A stretch of DNA of 60,666 nucleotides, taken from the NCBI GenBank assembly GCA_016939335.1, contig JAFGHC010000027.1:1-60666 (forward strand), written 5' to 3'. Below are positions 8,230 through 15,722 of the stretch, one piece after another. The translations under genes and the position numbers were made by a program. The notes under the pieces are model-generated. The model saw only the letters and a program-made list of their open reading frames with translations. It did not search any database and was not told where the DNA came from. Each line of letters opens with the position of its first letter. Position 1 is the first letter of the stretch. This DNA comes from Candidatus Saganbacteria bacterium (GTDB lineage: Bacteria; Margulisbacteria; WOR-1; O2-12-FULL-45-9; XYB2-FULL-48-7).

Positions 8230-8560
8230 GCATAAATGCCTTGATTTTCTGCTTCTTTATTTACTTATTCAATCTGCATGATGAATTATTATACCTCTTT
8301 TGCCTGTTTTAATCGCGAATACTTAGATAATATGGCATTCTTGCTATGCTGGTCGTCAGTTTTTCCCTCTTCAGCAGTATTGTTAATAATCGACAAAGCT
8401 ATTTGTATCCCGCCCGTCCTTAAGAGAAGGCAACATTTCTTTTTTAATCTTTCGTTCTTTCGTTAATTTCGCTCCCTAAAGAACAACATCAAGGTTTTTA
8501 TTCAAACCTCTTTATGTTAAAATCACATTCAGTTAACGAATTAAAGGAGGGGGTGTTTCC
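8230..8560. other. Divergent intergenic region of the island
   Basis: About 330 AT-rich bases between the divergent nuclease operon and the small plus-strand gene. I see a candidate minus-strand -10 at 8288-8293 and a plus-strand promoter-like stretch near 8505-8530. A 62-codon frame at 8278-8466 has no ribosome site and an unnatural composition, so I do not call it. No tRNA, repeat array or recombinase fragment is visible. Confidence 0.6.
8288..8293 (-). promoter_or_regulatory. Candidate -10 box of the nuclease operon
   Basis: TATAAT on the minus strand, about 59 bases before the start of the first island gene. The -35 region is weak. It is the best promoter match in the divergent region. 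Confidence 0.45.
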
Positions 8561-8770
8561 ATGAAAGAATTTGTGGCAATTGAAGATTTAAACGAAGTGT
8601 TTGCTGATTTTAAGAGAAAATTAAATGGATATGTTTTAAGGCGTGCTAAAGAAGAAACTTTAAGGCTATCACCCAATAAAGCCAAGAGAATCATGGCTAA
8701 AGTATTAGATATTTATAAACAAAGAAAGCTAACAAATAAAATTCTTGATGACATCTTAAAATCCTCATAA
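8561..8770 (+). CDS. Small helical protein of unknown function (69 aa)
   Basis: A 69-residue lysine-rich protein predicted to be all helix, with segments ALDLNEVF-like at the start (VAIEDLNEVFADFKRKL), a middle RRAKEETLRLSPNKAKRIMAKV and an end KLTNKILDDILKSS. No family is recognised. It is real rather than spurious because an unusually strong AAAGGAGGGGG lies 7 bases before the ATG and a promoter-like TTAAAAT lies further upstream. Its AT-rich composition groups it with the nuclease island. It stands between that island and tsaD in the same orientation as tsaD, where an antitoxin, immunity protein or small regulator of the divergent operon would be expected; this role is a guess. Confidence 0.6.
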   Translation: MKEFVAIEDLNEVFADFKRKLNGYVLRRAKEETLRLSPNKAKRIMAKVLDIYKQRKLTNKILDDILKSS

Positions 8771-8824
8771 GAAATTATATTTTGTTCTTTATGTTTTCCG
8801 TAAATATCAAGGAGAACTACTGAT

Positions 8825-9868
8825 GTGTTAGTGATGGCCATCGAAACCTCCTGCGACGAGACCGCCGCCGCCGTCGTGCGCGACGGGCGGGAAGTTCTGT
8901 CCAGCGTCATCTCTTCGCAGACCGAGTTCCACAAAAAGTACGGCGGGATCGTGCCGGAGGTGGCCGCCCGCAAGCATATCGAGGTCATCTCGCCGGTCAT
9001 CAAGGAAGCGATGGAGACGGCAAAAGCCGGCTTCCGCGAACTTGACGCGGTCGCCGTCACCTGCGGCCCCGGGCTGGTCGGCTCGCTCATCGTCGGGCTC
9101 TCCGCCGCCAAAGCGATCGCCTGGTCGATCAACAAGCCCCTCATCGGCGTCAACCATCTTGAGGGACATATCTATGCGAACTTTTTAAATCCCAACCTCA
9201 AACTTCAAACATCCAAACAAAAGGCAAAGGACAATCATCAAAAACCAAATTTCCCTTTTGTTTGCTTGCTGGTTTCCGGCGGTCACACAATGATTATCAA
9301 AGTTAACGGGCACGGAGTCTACCAGACCCTCGGCCGCACGCGCGACGACGCAGCGGGGGAAGCGTTCGACAAAGTGGCGCGGTTCCTCGGTCTCGGCTAC
9401 CCGGGCGGGCCGGTCATCGACCGGCTGGCCAAAGAAGGCAACCCAAAGGCCGTGAAGTTCACCCGCCCCCTCCCCGACGGCTACGACTTCAGCTTCAGCG
9501 GGATCAAGACGGGTGTTGTCAACGTCAAGAGCCGTGACCCGGGACTCACGACCCGGGACATTGTTGCTTCCTTCCAGCAAGCCGTCGTCGATGTCCTGGT
9601 CGATAAAGCTGTCCGCGCCGCGCTGGACCACGGCTGTCAAACAATGACGCTCGCCGGCGGCGTTTCGGCAAATTCATTATTGAGAAGCCAGCTTGAAGCG
9701 CGCGGAGAAGACGCAGGCTTAAAGGTTGTCATCCCGCCCTTCGAATACTGCACCGACAACGCCGCCATGATCGCCAGCGCCGGATTTTATAAATACATCA
9801 ATTCGTCATTCGTCATTCGTCATTCGTCATTATCCCTTGAAGCCGTTGCCAGTTTGCGCCTGGAGTAA
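8825..9868 (+). CDS. tsaD: tRNA N6-threonylcarbamoyltransferase TsaD
   Basis: This 347-residue ASKHA-fold protein transfers the threonylcarbamoyl group to A37 of ANN-decoding tRNAs. Family signatures: AIETSCDET at the N terminus, KHIEVISPV with metal-binding His, NHLEGHIYAN with the H-x3-H metal site, LVSGGHTMI and the ATP-site GGVSANSLLR. A GTG at 8825, 10 bases after AAGGAG, gives the usual MLVMAIETSC start. Two stretches look alien. About 17 residues after HIYANFL (9186-9252), encoded by an A/C-rich word repeat, separate normally adjacent motifs. The C-terminal NSSFVIRHSSLSLEA is encoded by tandem ATTCGTC words. Both insertions are in frame and sit in surface positions. Two 5'-end fragments of this gene lie upstream at 2367 and 3453. 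Confidence 0.95.
   Translation: MLVMAIETSCDETAAAVVRDGREVLSSVISSQTEFHKKYGGIVPEVAARKHIEVISPVIKEAMETAKAGFRELDAVAVTCGPGLVGSLIVGLSAAKAIAWSINKPLIGVNHLEGHIYANFLNPNLKLQTSKQKAKDNHQKPNFPFVCLLVSGGHTMIIKVNGHGVYQTLGRTRDDAAGEAFDKVARFLGLGYPGGPVIDRLAKEGNPKAVKFTRPLPDGYDFSFSGIKTGVVNVKSRDPGLTTRDIVASFQQAVVDVLVDKAVRAALDHGCQTMTLAGGVSANSLLRSQLEARGEDAGLKVVIPPFEYCTDNAAMIASAGFYKYINSSFVIRHSSLSLEAVASLRLE
9186..9252 (+). repeat. In-frame word repeat inside tsaD
   Basis: A/C-rich sequence made of variations on AAATCCCAA and CTTCAAACATCCAAAC. It codes for an extra loop (LKLQTSKQKAKDN) between the HIYANF and FPFVCLLVSGGHT blocks of TsaD, which are normally nearly adjacent. Confidence 0.7.
9801..9834 (+). repeat. Tandem ATTCGTC words inside tsaD
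   Basis: Four near-copies of ATTCGTC/CATTCGT in tandem, in frame near the TsaD C terminus. The same words build the intergenic repeat at 42456-42569. Confidence 0.8.
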
Positions 9869-9876
9869 TATAGTAA

Positions 9877-9882
9877 TATAAT
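9877..9882 (+). promoter_or_regulatory. -10 box, leaderless start of histidine kinase gene
   Basis: TATAAT 7 bases before the ATG at 9890. It argues for that ATG rather than the in-frame one at 9881, which overlaps the -10 itself. Confidence 0.55.
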
Positions 9883-9889
9883 GGCGGTC

Positions 9890-10696
9890 ATGCTTATGCT
9901 ACTAACTGACCCGTCAGCGGCCGCGGCTTTTGGGTTCATCCTGGCGCTCCTCTGCTTGCTGCCGATCGTCATTCTCGCCTGCCGCAAAAAGCCGGGCGTG
10001 ACGGCCAACAGCCATCTCAAGATAGTCGACCAGGTGGCCCACGAGATCAAAAGCCCGCTGGCGGCGATCATCGGCTACACCAGTTTGCTCAACGCCCGCC
10101 AGCTCGGCCCCCTGGGCGAACAGCAGGCCGAGCCGCTCCAGATCATCGACCACCAGTCGCGGCGCATCCTTGAGATCGTCCAGGACTGCCTCGACCTGAC
10201 CCGGCTGGAAGCGCGGCAGTTGAAGTTCGAGACCAAGCCGGGCAGCCTGGCGGCGGCGGCCGCGCGGGCGCTCGACGAAACCGCCGCCCAGCTTAACGCC
10301 AAACGGGTCACCGTCGACCGCGAGTTCGACCCGCGCACGCCAACGGTGGCGATGAACGAAGAAAAGATCGTCCGCGTTTTCGCCAATCTGATCTCCAACG
10401 CGGTCAAATACTCGCGCGAGGGCGGGCGGATCGCGATCACGCTCGCGCCGCACAGGAACGGCGCGCTGGCCGCGGTCAGGGACGAAGGGCTGGGGATCGC
10501 GCCCGCCGACCTGCCGCATGTCTTTGAACCCTTCTTCAACCCCAACAAAGAGTCGGCCGCCCAGCGGGAGACCGGCATGGGGCTGGCGCTCTGCAAACTG
10601 ATCGTGGAAAAAGGGCACGGCGGGCGGCTGTGGGGAACGTCCGAAGGCCCCGGCCGGGGCGCAACTTTTTCTTTTGCCCTCCCCCGGGCGGCTTGA
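9890..10696 (+). CDS. Membrane-anchored sensor histidine kinase
   Basis: A 268-residue kinase with one N-terminal membrane helix (about residues 12-31) and almost no extracytoplasmic domain. The HisKA domain has the H box HEIKSPLAAIIGY with phospho-acceptor His51. The catalytic domain shows the N box NLISNAVKYS, G1 DEGLGIA, F box HVFEPFF and G2 GMGLALCK, all intact. No response regulator is next to it, so it is an orphan kinase. The minimal sensor region suggests it reads a membrane-proximal or cytoplasmic signal, or works through a partner. It lies between tsaD and gatC, with its own TATAAT 7 bases from the chosen start and 12 bases to the next gene. Confidence 0.9.
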   Translation: MLMLLTDPSAAAAFGFILALLCLLPIVILACRKKPGVTANSHLKIVDQVAHEIKSPLAAIIGYTSLLNARQLGPLGEQQAEPLQIIDHQSRRILEIVQDCLDLTRLEARQLKFETKPGSLAAAAARALDETAAQLNAKRVTVDREFDPRTPTVAMNEEKIVRVFANLISNAVKYSREGGRIAITLAPHRNGALAAVRDEGLGIAPADLPHVFEPFFNPNKESAAQRETGMGLALCKLIVEKGHGGRLWGTSEGPGRGATFSFALPRAA

Positions 10697-10702
10697 TATA
10701 AT
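10697..10702 (+). promoter_or_regulatory. -10 box, leaderless start of gatC
   Basis: TATAAT exactly 6 bases before the gatC ATG at 10709, within the 12-base gap after the kinase gene. It probably starts the gatC-gatA unit independently. Confidence 0.6.
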
Positions 10703-10708
10703 AACGTC

Positions 10709-10987
10709 ATGCAGATCGACGTCGAACACGTGGCGCGGCTCGCCCGCCTCGGCCTTTCCGACGAGGAAAAAAAGCTGTTCGGCGAACAGCTCGCCGCCAT
10801 CCTCACTTACGCCGACAATCTGAAAAAGCTCAACACCGACGGGGTGCCGCCAACCACCCACGCTATCCCGCTGAAGAACGTCTACCGCGCGGACAAGGCC
10901 GCTCCCTCCCCCGACCTGCCCGCGATCATGGCGGGCGCCCCCGACAAGGCGGACCGGATGTTCCGCGTGCCGAGGATCATCGAATGA
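10709..10987 (+). CDS. gatC: Asp/Glu-tRNA amidotransferase subunit C
   Basis: A 92-residue GatC, which clamps GatA and GatB together in the enzyme that makes Gln-tRNA(Gln) and/or Asn-tRNA(Asn) by transamidation. Family marks are [20 protein letters not shown] at the N terminus, the central [14 protein letters not shown] and the C-terminal FRVPRIIE. The length is normal. Its stop overlaps the gatA start (ATGA), so translation is coupled. The presence of the complex implies that the organism lacks GlnRS and/or AsnRS, or uses both routes. Confidence 0.95.
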   Translation: MQIDVEHVARLARLGLSDEEKKLFGEQLAAILTYADNLKKLNTDGVPPTTHAIPLKNVYRADKAAPSPDLPAIMAGAPDKADRMFRVPRIIE

Positions 10988-12426
10988 CCGCGCATGAGCT
11001 GGCGGCCCGGCTCGCCGGCCGTAAACTTTCTTCAGCCGAACTCACCCGGTCGTTTTTTGAACGGATCAAGAAGCTCGAGGAGCGGGTCAAAGCTTTTGTG
11101 ACACTGGACGAGACCGGGGCGCTGGCGCAGGCGGCCGAGGCCGACCGCCGCTTAAAGAGCAAAGAGCATGTCACCCCCCTGACCGGCATCCCGATCGCTG
11201 TCAAAGACAATATGTGCACGAAGGGGCTGCGCACCACCTGTTCGTCAAAGATACTGACCGATTACCACCCGCCCTACGACGCCACCGTCGTAGCCAGGCT
11301 GAAGGCGGCCGGGGCGGTCATCATCGGCAAGACCAACCTCGACGAGTTCGCCATGGGCTCGTCGACGGAGAACTCGGCCTTCCAGATCACGCACAATCCC
11401 TGGAATCTCGCCGCGGTGCCGGGCGGCTCCTCGGGCGGCTCGGCGGCGGCGGTGGCGGCGGGGGAAGCGGTCATCGCCCTCGGCTCCGACACCGGCGGCT
11501 CGATCCGCCAGCCGGCCGCTTTCTGCGGCGTGGTCGGGCTCAAGCCGACCTACGGGCGGGTCTCGCGCTACGGGCTGGTCGCCTTCGCTTCGTCGCTCGA
11601 CCAGATCGGCCCGATCACCCGGGACGTGACCGACTGCGCGCTGCTGCTGAATCTCTTGGCCGGCCACGACCCGCTCGATACGACATCGGTCGAGGCGCCG
11701 GTCCCCGACTACCGCCGGGTGCTGGCCGGCGGCATCAAAAAGCTGAAGGTCGGGCTGATCAGCGACCTGATGGGCAACGGGATCGACCGCGAGGTCAAGG
11801 CGGCGGTCAAAAAAGCGGCCGACCTGTTCGCCCGGCTCGGGGCAGAAGTCATTGAGGTCTCGCTCCCGACCTTAGAGTACGCCGTGGCGACTTATTATCT
11901 GATCGCTCCGGCCGAGGCAAGCTCCAATTTAGCGCGCTACGACGGCGTCAAGTTCGGCTACCGGAATAAAGAGGCCAAAGACCTGATCTCGATGTATTAC
12001 AGCACCCGGCGCGAAGGCTTCGGCGCCGAGGTCAAGCGCCGGATCATGCTCGGCACTTACGCCCTCTCGGCCGGCTACTACGACGCATATTACCTGAAAG
12101 CGCTCAAGGTCAGAACGCTGATCAAACGCGACTTCGACCGGGCCTTTGACCGCTGCGACGCGCTCCTCTCGCCGGCCGCGCCGACCGTCGCCTTCAAGAC
12201 CGGCGAGAAGACGGACGACCCCCTCTCGATGTACCTCTCCGACATCGCCACCATCCCGGTCAACCTGGCCGGGCTCCCCGCCCTGTCGCTCCCCTGCGGC
12301 TTCAGCCGGGGCCTGCCGATCGGGCTGCAGATCATTGGCCGGGCATTCGACGAGGAGACTATCCTGCGGGCGGCCTTCACTTACGAGCAGAACACCGAAT
12401 GGCACAAAGCCCAAGCGAATGTTTAA
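10984..12426 (+). CDS. gatA: Asp/Glu-tRNA amidotransferase subunit A
   Basis: A 480-residue amidase that releases ammonia from glutamine for the GatB kinase/transferase site. The amidase catalytic triad is present: Lys74 in IPIAVKDN, cis-Ser149 in [10 protein letters not shown] and Ser173 in [10 protein letters not shown]. Downstream family marks include [20 protein letters not shown] and the C-terminal [14 protein letters not shown]. Length and order match the family. The ATG is inside the gatC stop codon. The end of the gene overlaps the start of the secreted protein that separates it from gatB. Confidence 0.97.
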   Translation: MTAHELAARLAGRKLSSAELTRSFFERIKKLEERVKAFVTLDETGALAQAAEADRRLKSKEHVTPLTGIPIAVKDNMCTKGLRTTCSSKILTDYHPPYDATVVARLKAAGAVIIGKTNLDEFAMGSSTENSAFQITHNPWNLAAVPGGSSGGSAAAVAAGEAVIALGSDTGGSIRQPAAFCGVVGLKPTYGRVSRYGLVAFASSLDQIGPITRDVTDCALLLNLLAGHDPLDTTSVEAPVPDYRRVLAGGIKKLKVGLISDLMGNGIDREVKAAVKKAADLFARLGAEVIEVSLPTLEYAVATYYLIAPAEASSNLARYDGVKFGYRNKEAKDLISMYYSTRREGFGAEVKRRIMLGTYALSAGYYDAYYLKALKVRTLIKRDFDRAFDRCDALLSPAAPTVAFKTGEKTDDPLSMYLSDIATIPVNLAGLPALSLPCGFSRGLPIGLQIIGRAFDEETILRAAFTYEQNTEWHKAQANV

Positions 12427-13507
12427 ACCGCTTAAATTAATCCCTTCATTATTTTTTATTTTTTATCTTTTATCTTTTATTTGTTTTTGCCGGGCCGAAA
12501 CGCCGCAAAAATTCCCGCCGGTCTCGGGCACGATCTTCGGCCAGGTCTCGCCGGGGGTCCGCTCGGCCACCGTCAACGGCAAGCCGGTCCGGTTCGACGC
12601 CGACCAGAACTTTACCGCCGCCGTCCGGCTGCGGGCCGGCGAGAAATACCTGACGCTGGTCATCAACTACGACAACCTGCGCATCATCAAGAAATACCTG
12701 ATCCTGCGCAAATCGGCGGTCAGCAACTTCAAGGTCTTCGTCCCCAAGGAAAAGATCGAGAAGTCGATCGCCGCGCTCAAGGCGTCGCGCCAGCTCGCCG
12801 CGCAGCAGCAGGCGGCCCGGCGGCGCGCCCGGCTGAAGGAACTGGCGGAAGAGCAGCGGCTGGCCGCGCTGGCCAAAGCCCATCGCCTGAAAGAGCTGGC
12901 CGCGGCGCGGGAAAAGGCGTGGCTCGACCAGACCGCCTCGCCGAAATTCTTCGCCAATGAATTCCGGGCGAGCGGGGAGGTCGGGGCGCTGCTCGACGAG
13001 ATCAGCGCCGCCGGCTACGGCATCCCTTTCAAAACAAGGGAAAAGTCGCTGGCCAAGCTCAATGAACTCCTGGGCCTGCCCAACTTTTATGATCTGGTCA
13101 TGAAAAAGAACAAATTCGTGCCGCTCACCCCGCTGCTCCGCTCGCTGATCGCCGAGACCGAGGCCTACCGCTACCGCCCTTTCACCCAACTGACGCCGTA
13201 CCAGCGCAAGAAGCTGATGCTGCTCAACCGCCTGCTGATCGAGGCGCTCTTCGCCTCCGCGCCGCGACGCAGCACCTGGCTGGCGGCCCCGCCGATCCCC
13301 ACCTTTACCAAGACCAAGCAGTATCTCTTCGTCTGGGAATTCAGCGAAGGGAAGCTCCTGGCCGTCAAACAAAAACAGGGCAGCTATTCCGCCGATATAT
13401 ATATTCCCGTTTCCAAGAATTGGCTAAACCTGAAAGGCTTGTCGGAAAAAGACCTGCAGGAGCTGATCGAGAAGCCGGTCGCATCCTTTAAAGAGAAAAA
13501 GAAGTAG
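12419..13507 (+). CDS. Secreted coiled-coil protein between gatA and gatB
   Basis: A 362-residue exported protein of unknown function. The ATG at 12419 overlaps the gatA stop. A signal peptide of about 26 residues ends at CRA-ETP; its hydrophobic core ([17 protein letters not shown]) is encoded by tandem TTTTATCTTTTATC words. Residues about 35-100 form a small beta-rich domain ([20 protein letters not shown]), resembling a carboxypeptidase-regulatory or Ig-like fold. Residues about 108-165 are an Ala/Arg/Glu-rich coiled coil. The C-terminal part has a conserved-looking [22 protein letters not shown]. It splits the gatCAB operon, so it is co-transcribed with translation genes without an obvious link to them. 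No family was recognised. Confidence 0.75.
   Translation: MFKPLKLIPSLFFIFYLLSFICFCRAETPQKFPPVSGTIFGQVSPGVRSATVNGKPVRFDADQNFTAAVRLRAGEKYLTLVINYDNLRIIKKYLILRKSAVSNFKVFVPKEKIEKSIAALKASRQLAAQQQAARRRARLKELAEEQRLAALAKAHRLKELAAAREKAWLDQTASPKFFANEFRASGEVGALLDEISAAGYGIPFKTREKSLAKLNELLGLPNFYDLVMKKNKFVPLTPLLRSLIAETEAYRYRPFTQLTPYQRKKLMLLNRLLIEALFASAPRRSTWLAAPPIPTFTKTKQYLFVWEFSEGKLLAVKQKQGSYSADIYIPVSKNWLNLKGLSEKDLQELIEKPVASFKEKKK
12431..12488 (+). repeat. T-rich word repeat encoding a signal peptide
   Basis: Tandem variants of TTTTATCTTTTATT and TATTTTTTATTTT. They supply the Phe/Leu/Ile core of the signal peptide of the 12419 gene. The complementary words occur in frame in the radical SAM gene at 15356. 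Confidence 0.7.
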
Positions 13508-13509
13508 CT

Positions 13510-13515
13510 TATAAT
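13510..13515 (+). promoter_or_regulatory. -10 box, leaderless start of gatB
   Basis: TATAAT overlapping an in-frame ATG at 13514 and lying 7 bases before the ATG at 13523. The geometry used elsewhere in the window selects 13523. Confidence 0.55.
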
Positions 13516-13522
13516 GGCAAAC

Positions 13523-15091
13523 ATGAAACATGAAACGGTGATCGGGCTGGAGGTCCACGCCCAGCTCCTGACCGAGAGCAAAATGTTCTGCTCCTGCCCG
13601 AACAAATTCGGCGCGCCGCCCAACACCAACATCTGCCCGGTCTGCACCGGCCAGCCCGGTTCGCTCCCCGTGACCAACAAAAAAGCGGTCGAGCTGGCGA
13701 TCAAGACGGCGCTCGCGCTCAACTGCCGGATCGAGCCGAGCTCGGTCTTCGCCCGCAAGCATTACTTCTATCCCGACCTCCCCAAAGACTACCAGATCTC
13801 CCAGTACGAACAGCCGCTGGCCACCGGCGGCTGGCTGGAGATCGAGATCGACGGCCAGGTCAAAAAGATCGGCATCACCCGGGTCCATCTCGAGGAAGAC
13901 GCCGGCAAACTGGTCCACGTCGGGGCCGCCCGGATCATGGGAGCGGAGGAATCGCTGGTCGATTTCAACCGGACCGGGACCCCCCTGATGGAGATCGTCT
14001 CGGAACCCGACCTGCGCTCGCCCCGCGAAGCGGCGGCCTACACCGAAACGCTGGCCAACCTGCTCCGCTACCTCGGCGTCTGCGACGCCAAGATGGAGGA
14101 GGGCTCGCTCCGCTGCGACGCCAATCTCTCGCTCCGGCCGGCCGGGGAAACGAAATTCGGCACCAAGACCGAGGTCAAGAACATGAACTCGTTCCGGGCG
14201 ATCGAGAAAGCGCTGGCCGCCGAAGAGAAAAGGCACGCGGAAGTGCTGGCGGAGGGCGGCCAGGTCGTCCAGGAAACGCGCTTTTTTGACGATGTGACCG
14301 AAACGACCAGCGGCATGCGCGGCAAGGAATTCGCCCACGATTACCGCTACTTCCCCGAACCGGACCTGGTGCCGCTCGAACCGCCGGCCAAATGGACCGA
14401 AGAAATAAAGAACGGCATTGGTGAATTGCCCCGCACGGTGATCGCCCGTTATATGAAAGAATATGAGCTCTCGCGGGAGTGGGCCGACTTCCTTGTCTAT
14501 CATGAGCTGACCGGCTGCCTTGAGGGGGCATTGAAAATTTATAAGACCAAACCTTTTAATTATGCCAGGTGGCTGATAGTCGAGCTCCCTTCCTTTATCG
14601 CGGAGCTCAACAAAGAGGCCGCCGAGAAAAGCAATATCAATAAGGCGAAGAGCGAACTCCCCCATCCATGGGTGATCGAGGACGCGGCTGAAAAAGCGGC
14701 TGAAGATAATTATAAAAAAAACATCGAAGTCTCGGGTAAATCCCTGCCTAAATTGAACCTCACCCCGGCAAAACTCGCGGAGATCGAGAAATTGATCGAC
14801 GGCGGGACGCTAAGCTATAAGATCGCCAAAACCGTCCTGTTTGCCGCCATCAAGACAGGAAAAGAGCTCGCCGCGATCATCGCGCAGCAGGGGCTGACCC
14901 AGATCAGCGATGAGGGGGAGCTCCTGAAAGTCGCGCGGGAAGTCGTCAAGAACAATCCCAGGCAGGCCGAGCAGTACAAGGGGGGCAAAGAAGCGGTGAT
15001 GATGTTCTTTGTCGGCCAGATGATGAAGGCGACCAAAGGGCGGGCCAATCCGGAACTGGCCGCCAAAATGCTGAAGCAGGCGCTCAGCTGA
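13523..15091 (+). CDS. gatB: Asp/Glu-tRNA amidotransferase subunit B
   Basis: A 522-residue GatB that activates the misacylated tRNA side chain and transfers ammonia. Family marks: [10 protein letters not shown], the zinc-binding CSCPN and [12 protein letters not shown], the kinase-site [16 protein letters not shown] and [13 protein letters not shown], and the C-terminal tRNA-binding YqeY-like tail with [14 protein letters not shown]. Usual length is about 475-480. The extra length is an insertion of about 35 residues near residues 362-405, between the helical domain and the tail ([12 protein letters not shown] through [12 protein letters not shown]). The start is taken at the ATG 7 bases after TATAAT; an in-frame ATG three codons earlier is the alternative. 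Confidence 0.96.
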   Translation: MKHETVIGLEVHAQLLTESKMFCSCPNKFGAPPNTNICPVCTGQPGSLPVTNKKAVELAIKTALALNCRIEPSSVFARKHYFYPDLPKDYQISQYEQPLATGGWLEIEIDGQVKKIGITRVHLEEDAGKLVHVGAARIMGAEESLVDFNRTGTPLMEIVSEPDLRSPREAAAYTETLANLLRYLGVCDAKMEEGSLRCDANLSLRPAGETKFGTKTEVKNMNSFRAIEKALAAEEKRHAEVLAEGGQVVQETRFFDDVTETTSGMRGKEFAHDYRYFPEPDLVPLEPPAKWTEEIKNGIGELPRTVIARYMKEYELSREWADFLVYHELTGCLEGALKIYKTKPFNYARWLIVELPSFIAELNKEAAEKSNINKAKSELPHPWVIEDAAEKAAEDNYKKNIEVSGKSLPKLNLTPAKLAEIEKLIDGGTLSYKIAKTVLFAAIKTGKELAAIIAQQGLTQISDEGELLKVAREVVKNNPRQAEQYKGGKEAVMMFFVGQMMKATKGRANPELAAKMLKQALS

Positions 15092-15098
15092 CAAACTT

Positions 15099-15722
15099 AT
15101 GAGCGACATCGTTTATCAGGCGGGCAATTCCCTCTACCTCAACATCACCAACCGGTGCACCAACCAGTGCCCGTTCTGCGTCAGGTATAAAAGCCGGAAG
15201 TTCAACCGGAAACACCTTCTCTGGCTGGAAAAAGAGCCGGCGGCGGAAGAGCTGCTGGCCGCCGGCGGCGATATTTCCAAATACAAGCAGATCGTCTTCT
15301 GCGGCTACGGCGAGCCGACAATTCGGCTGGATATCATTAAGGCTGTCGCAGCCGAATTAAAATCAAAAATAAAAAATAAAAAATCAAAGACCATGGTCCG
15401 CCTGGACACCAACGGCCACGGGAACCTGTTCTGGGGGCGCAATATCCTGCCCGAGCTGAAAGGGCTGATCGATTCCGTTTCGGTCAGCCTGAACGCGGCC
15501 GACGCGGCGACGTACGATAAACTCTGCCATTCGGCTTACGGGCCAGCGGCTTACCCGGCGGTGATCGATTTTATCAAGGAAGCGAAAAAACACATCCCCG
15601 AGGTCGAGGCGTCGATTGTTGACCTGCCGGCGGTCGATAAAAAGAAAGCCCGGGCGCTCGCGGCCGGTTTGGGTGTAAAATTCAGGATCAGGCCGTATTA
15701 CGAGGAGAGTTATGTCAGATAA
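15099..15722 (+). CDS. Radical SAM protein (TatD-associated type)
   Basis: A 207-residue radical SAM enzyme. The cluster motif is C-x3-C-x2-C in NRCTNQCPFCVRYKS at about residues 21-28. The rest of the barrel is compact, with VFCGYGEPTIR, the SAM-binding VRLDTNGHGN, DSVSVSLNAAD and a short end. Size and the motif order fit the small radical SAM family often encoded with a TatD nuclease (TIGR04038 as I recall it); no tatD is visible here. The substrate is unknown. It starts 7 bases after gatB and overlaps lpdA by 11 bases, so it is in the same operon. A run KSKIKNKKSK (15356-15389) is encoded by an A-rich word repeat and lengthens a loop before the SAM strand. Confidence 0.85.
   Translation: MSDIVYQAGNSLYLNITNRCTNQCPFCVRYKSRKFNRKHLLWLEKEPAAEELLAAGGDISKYKQIVFCGYGEPTIRLDIIKAVAAELKSKIKNKKSKTMVRLDTNGHGNLFWGRNILPELKGLIDSVSVSLNAADAATYDKLCHSAYGPAAYPAVIDFIKEAKKHIPEVEASIVDLPAVDKKKARALAAGLGVKFRIRPYYEESYVR
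15356..15389 (+). repeat. A-rich word repeat inside radical SAM gene
   Basis: Tandem AAAATAAAAAATAAAAAATC-type words, in frame, coding Lys/Asn/Ile. They are the complement of the T-rich words at 12431-12488. Confidence 0.7.

Noticed and set aside
8278-8466. 62-codon frame MMNYYTSFACFN on the plus strand
   Set aside because: No ribosome site, unusual composition, and it overlaps the promoter region of the nuclease operon.
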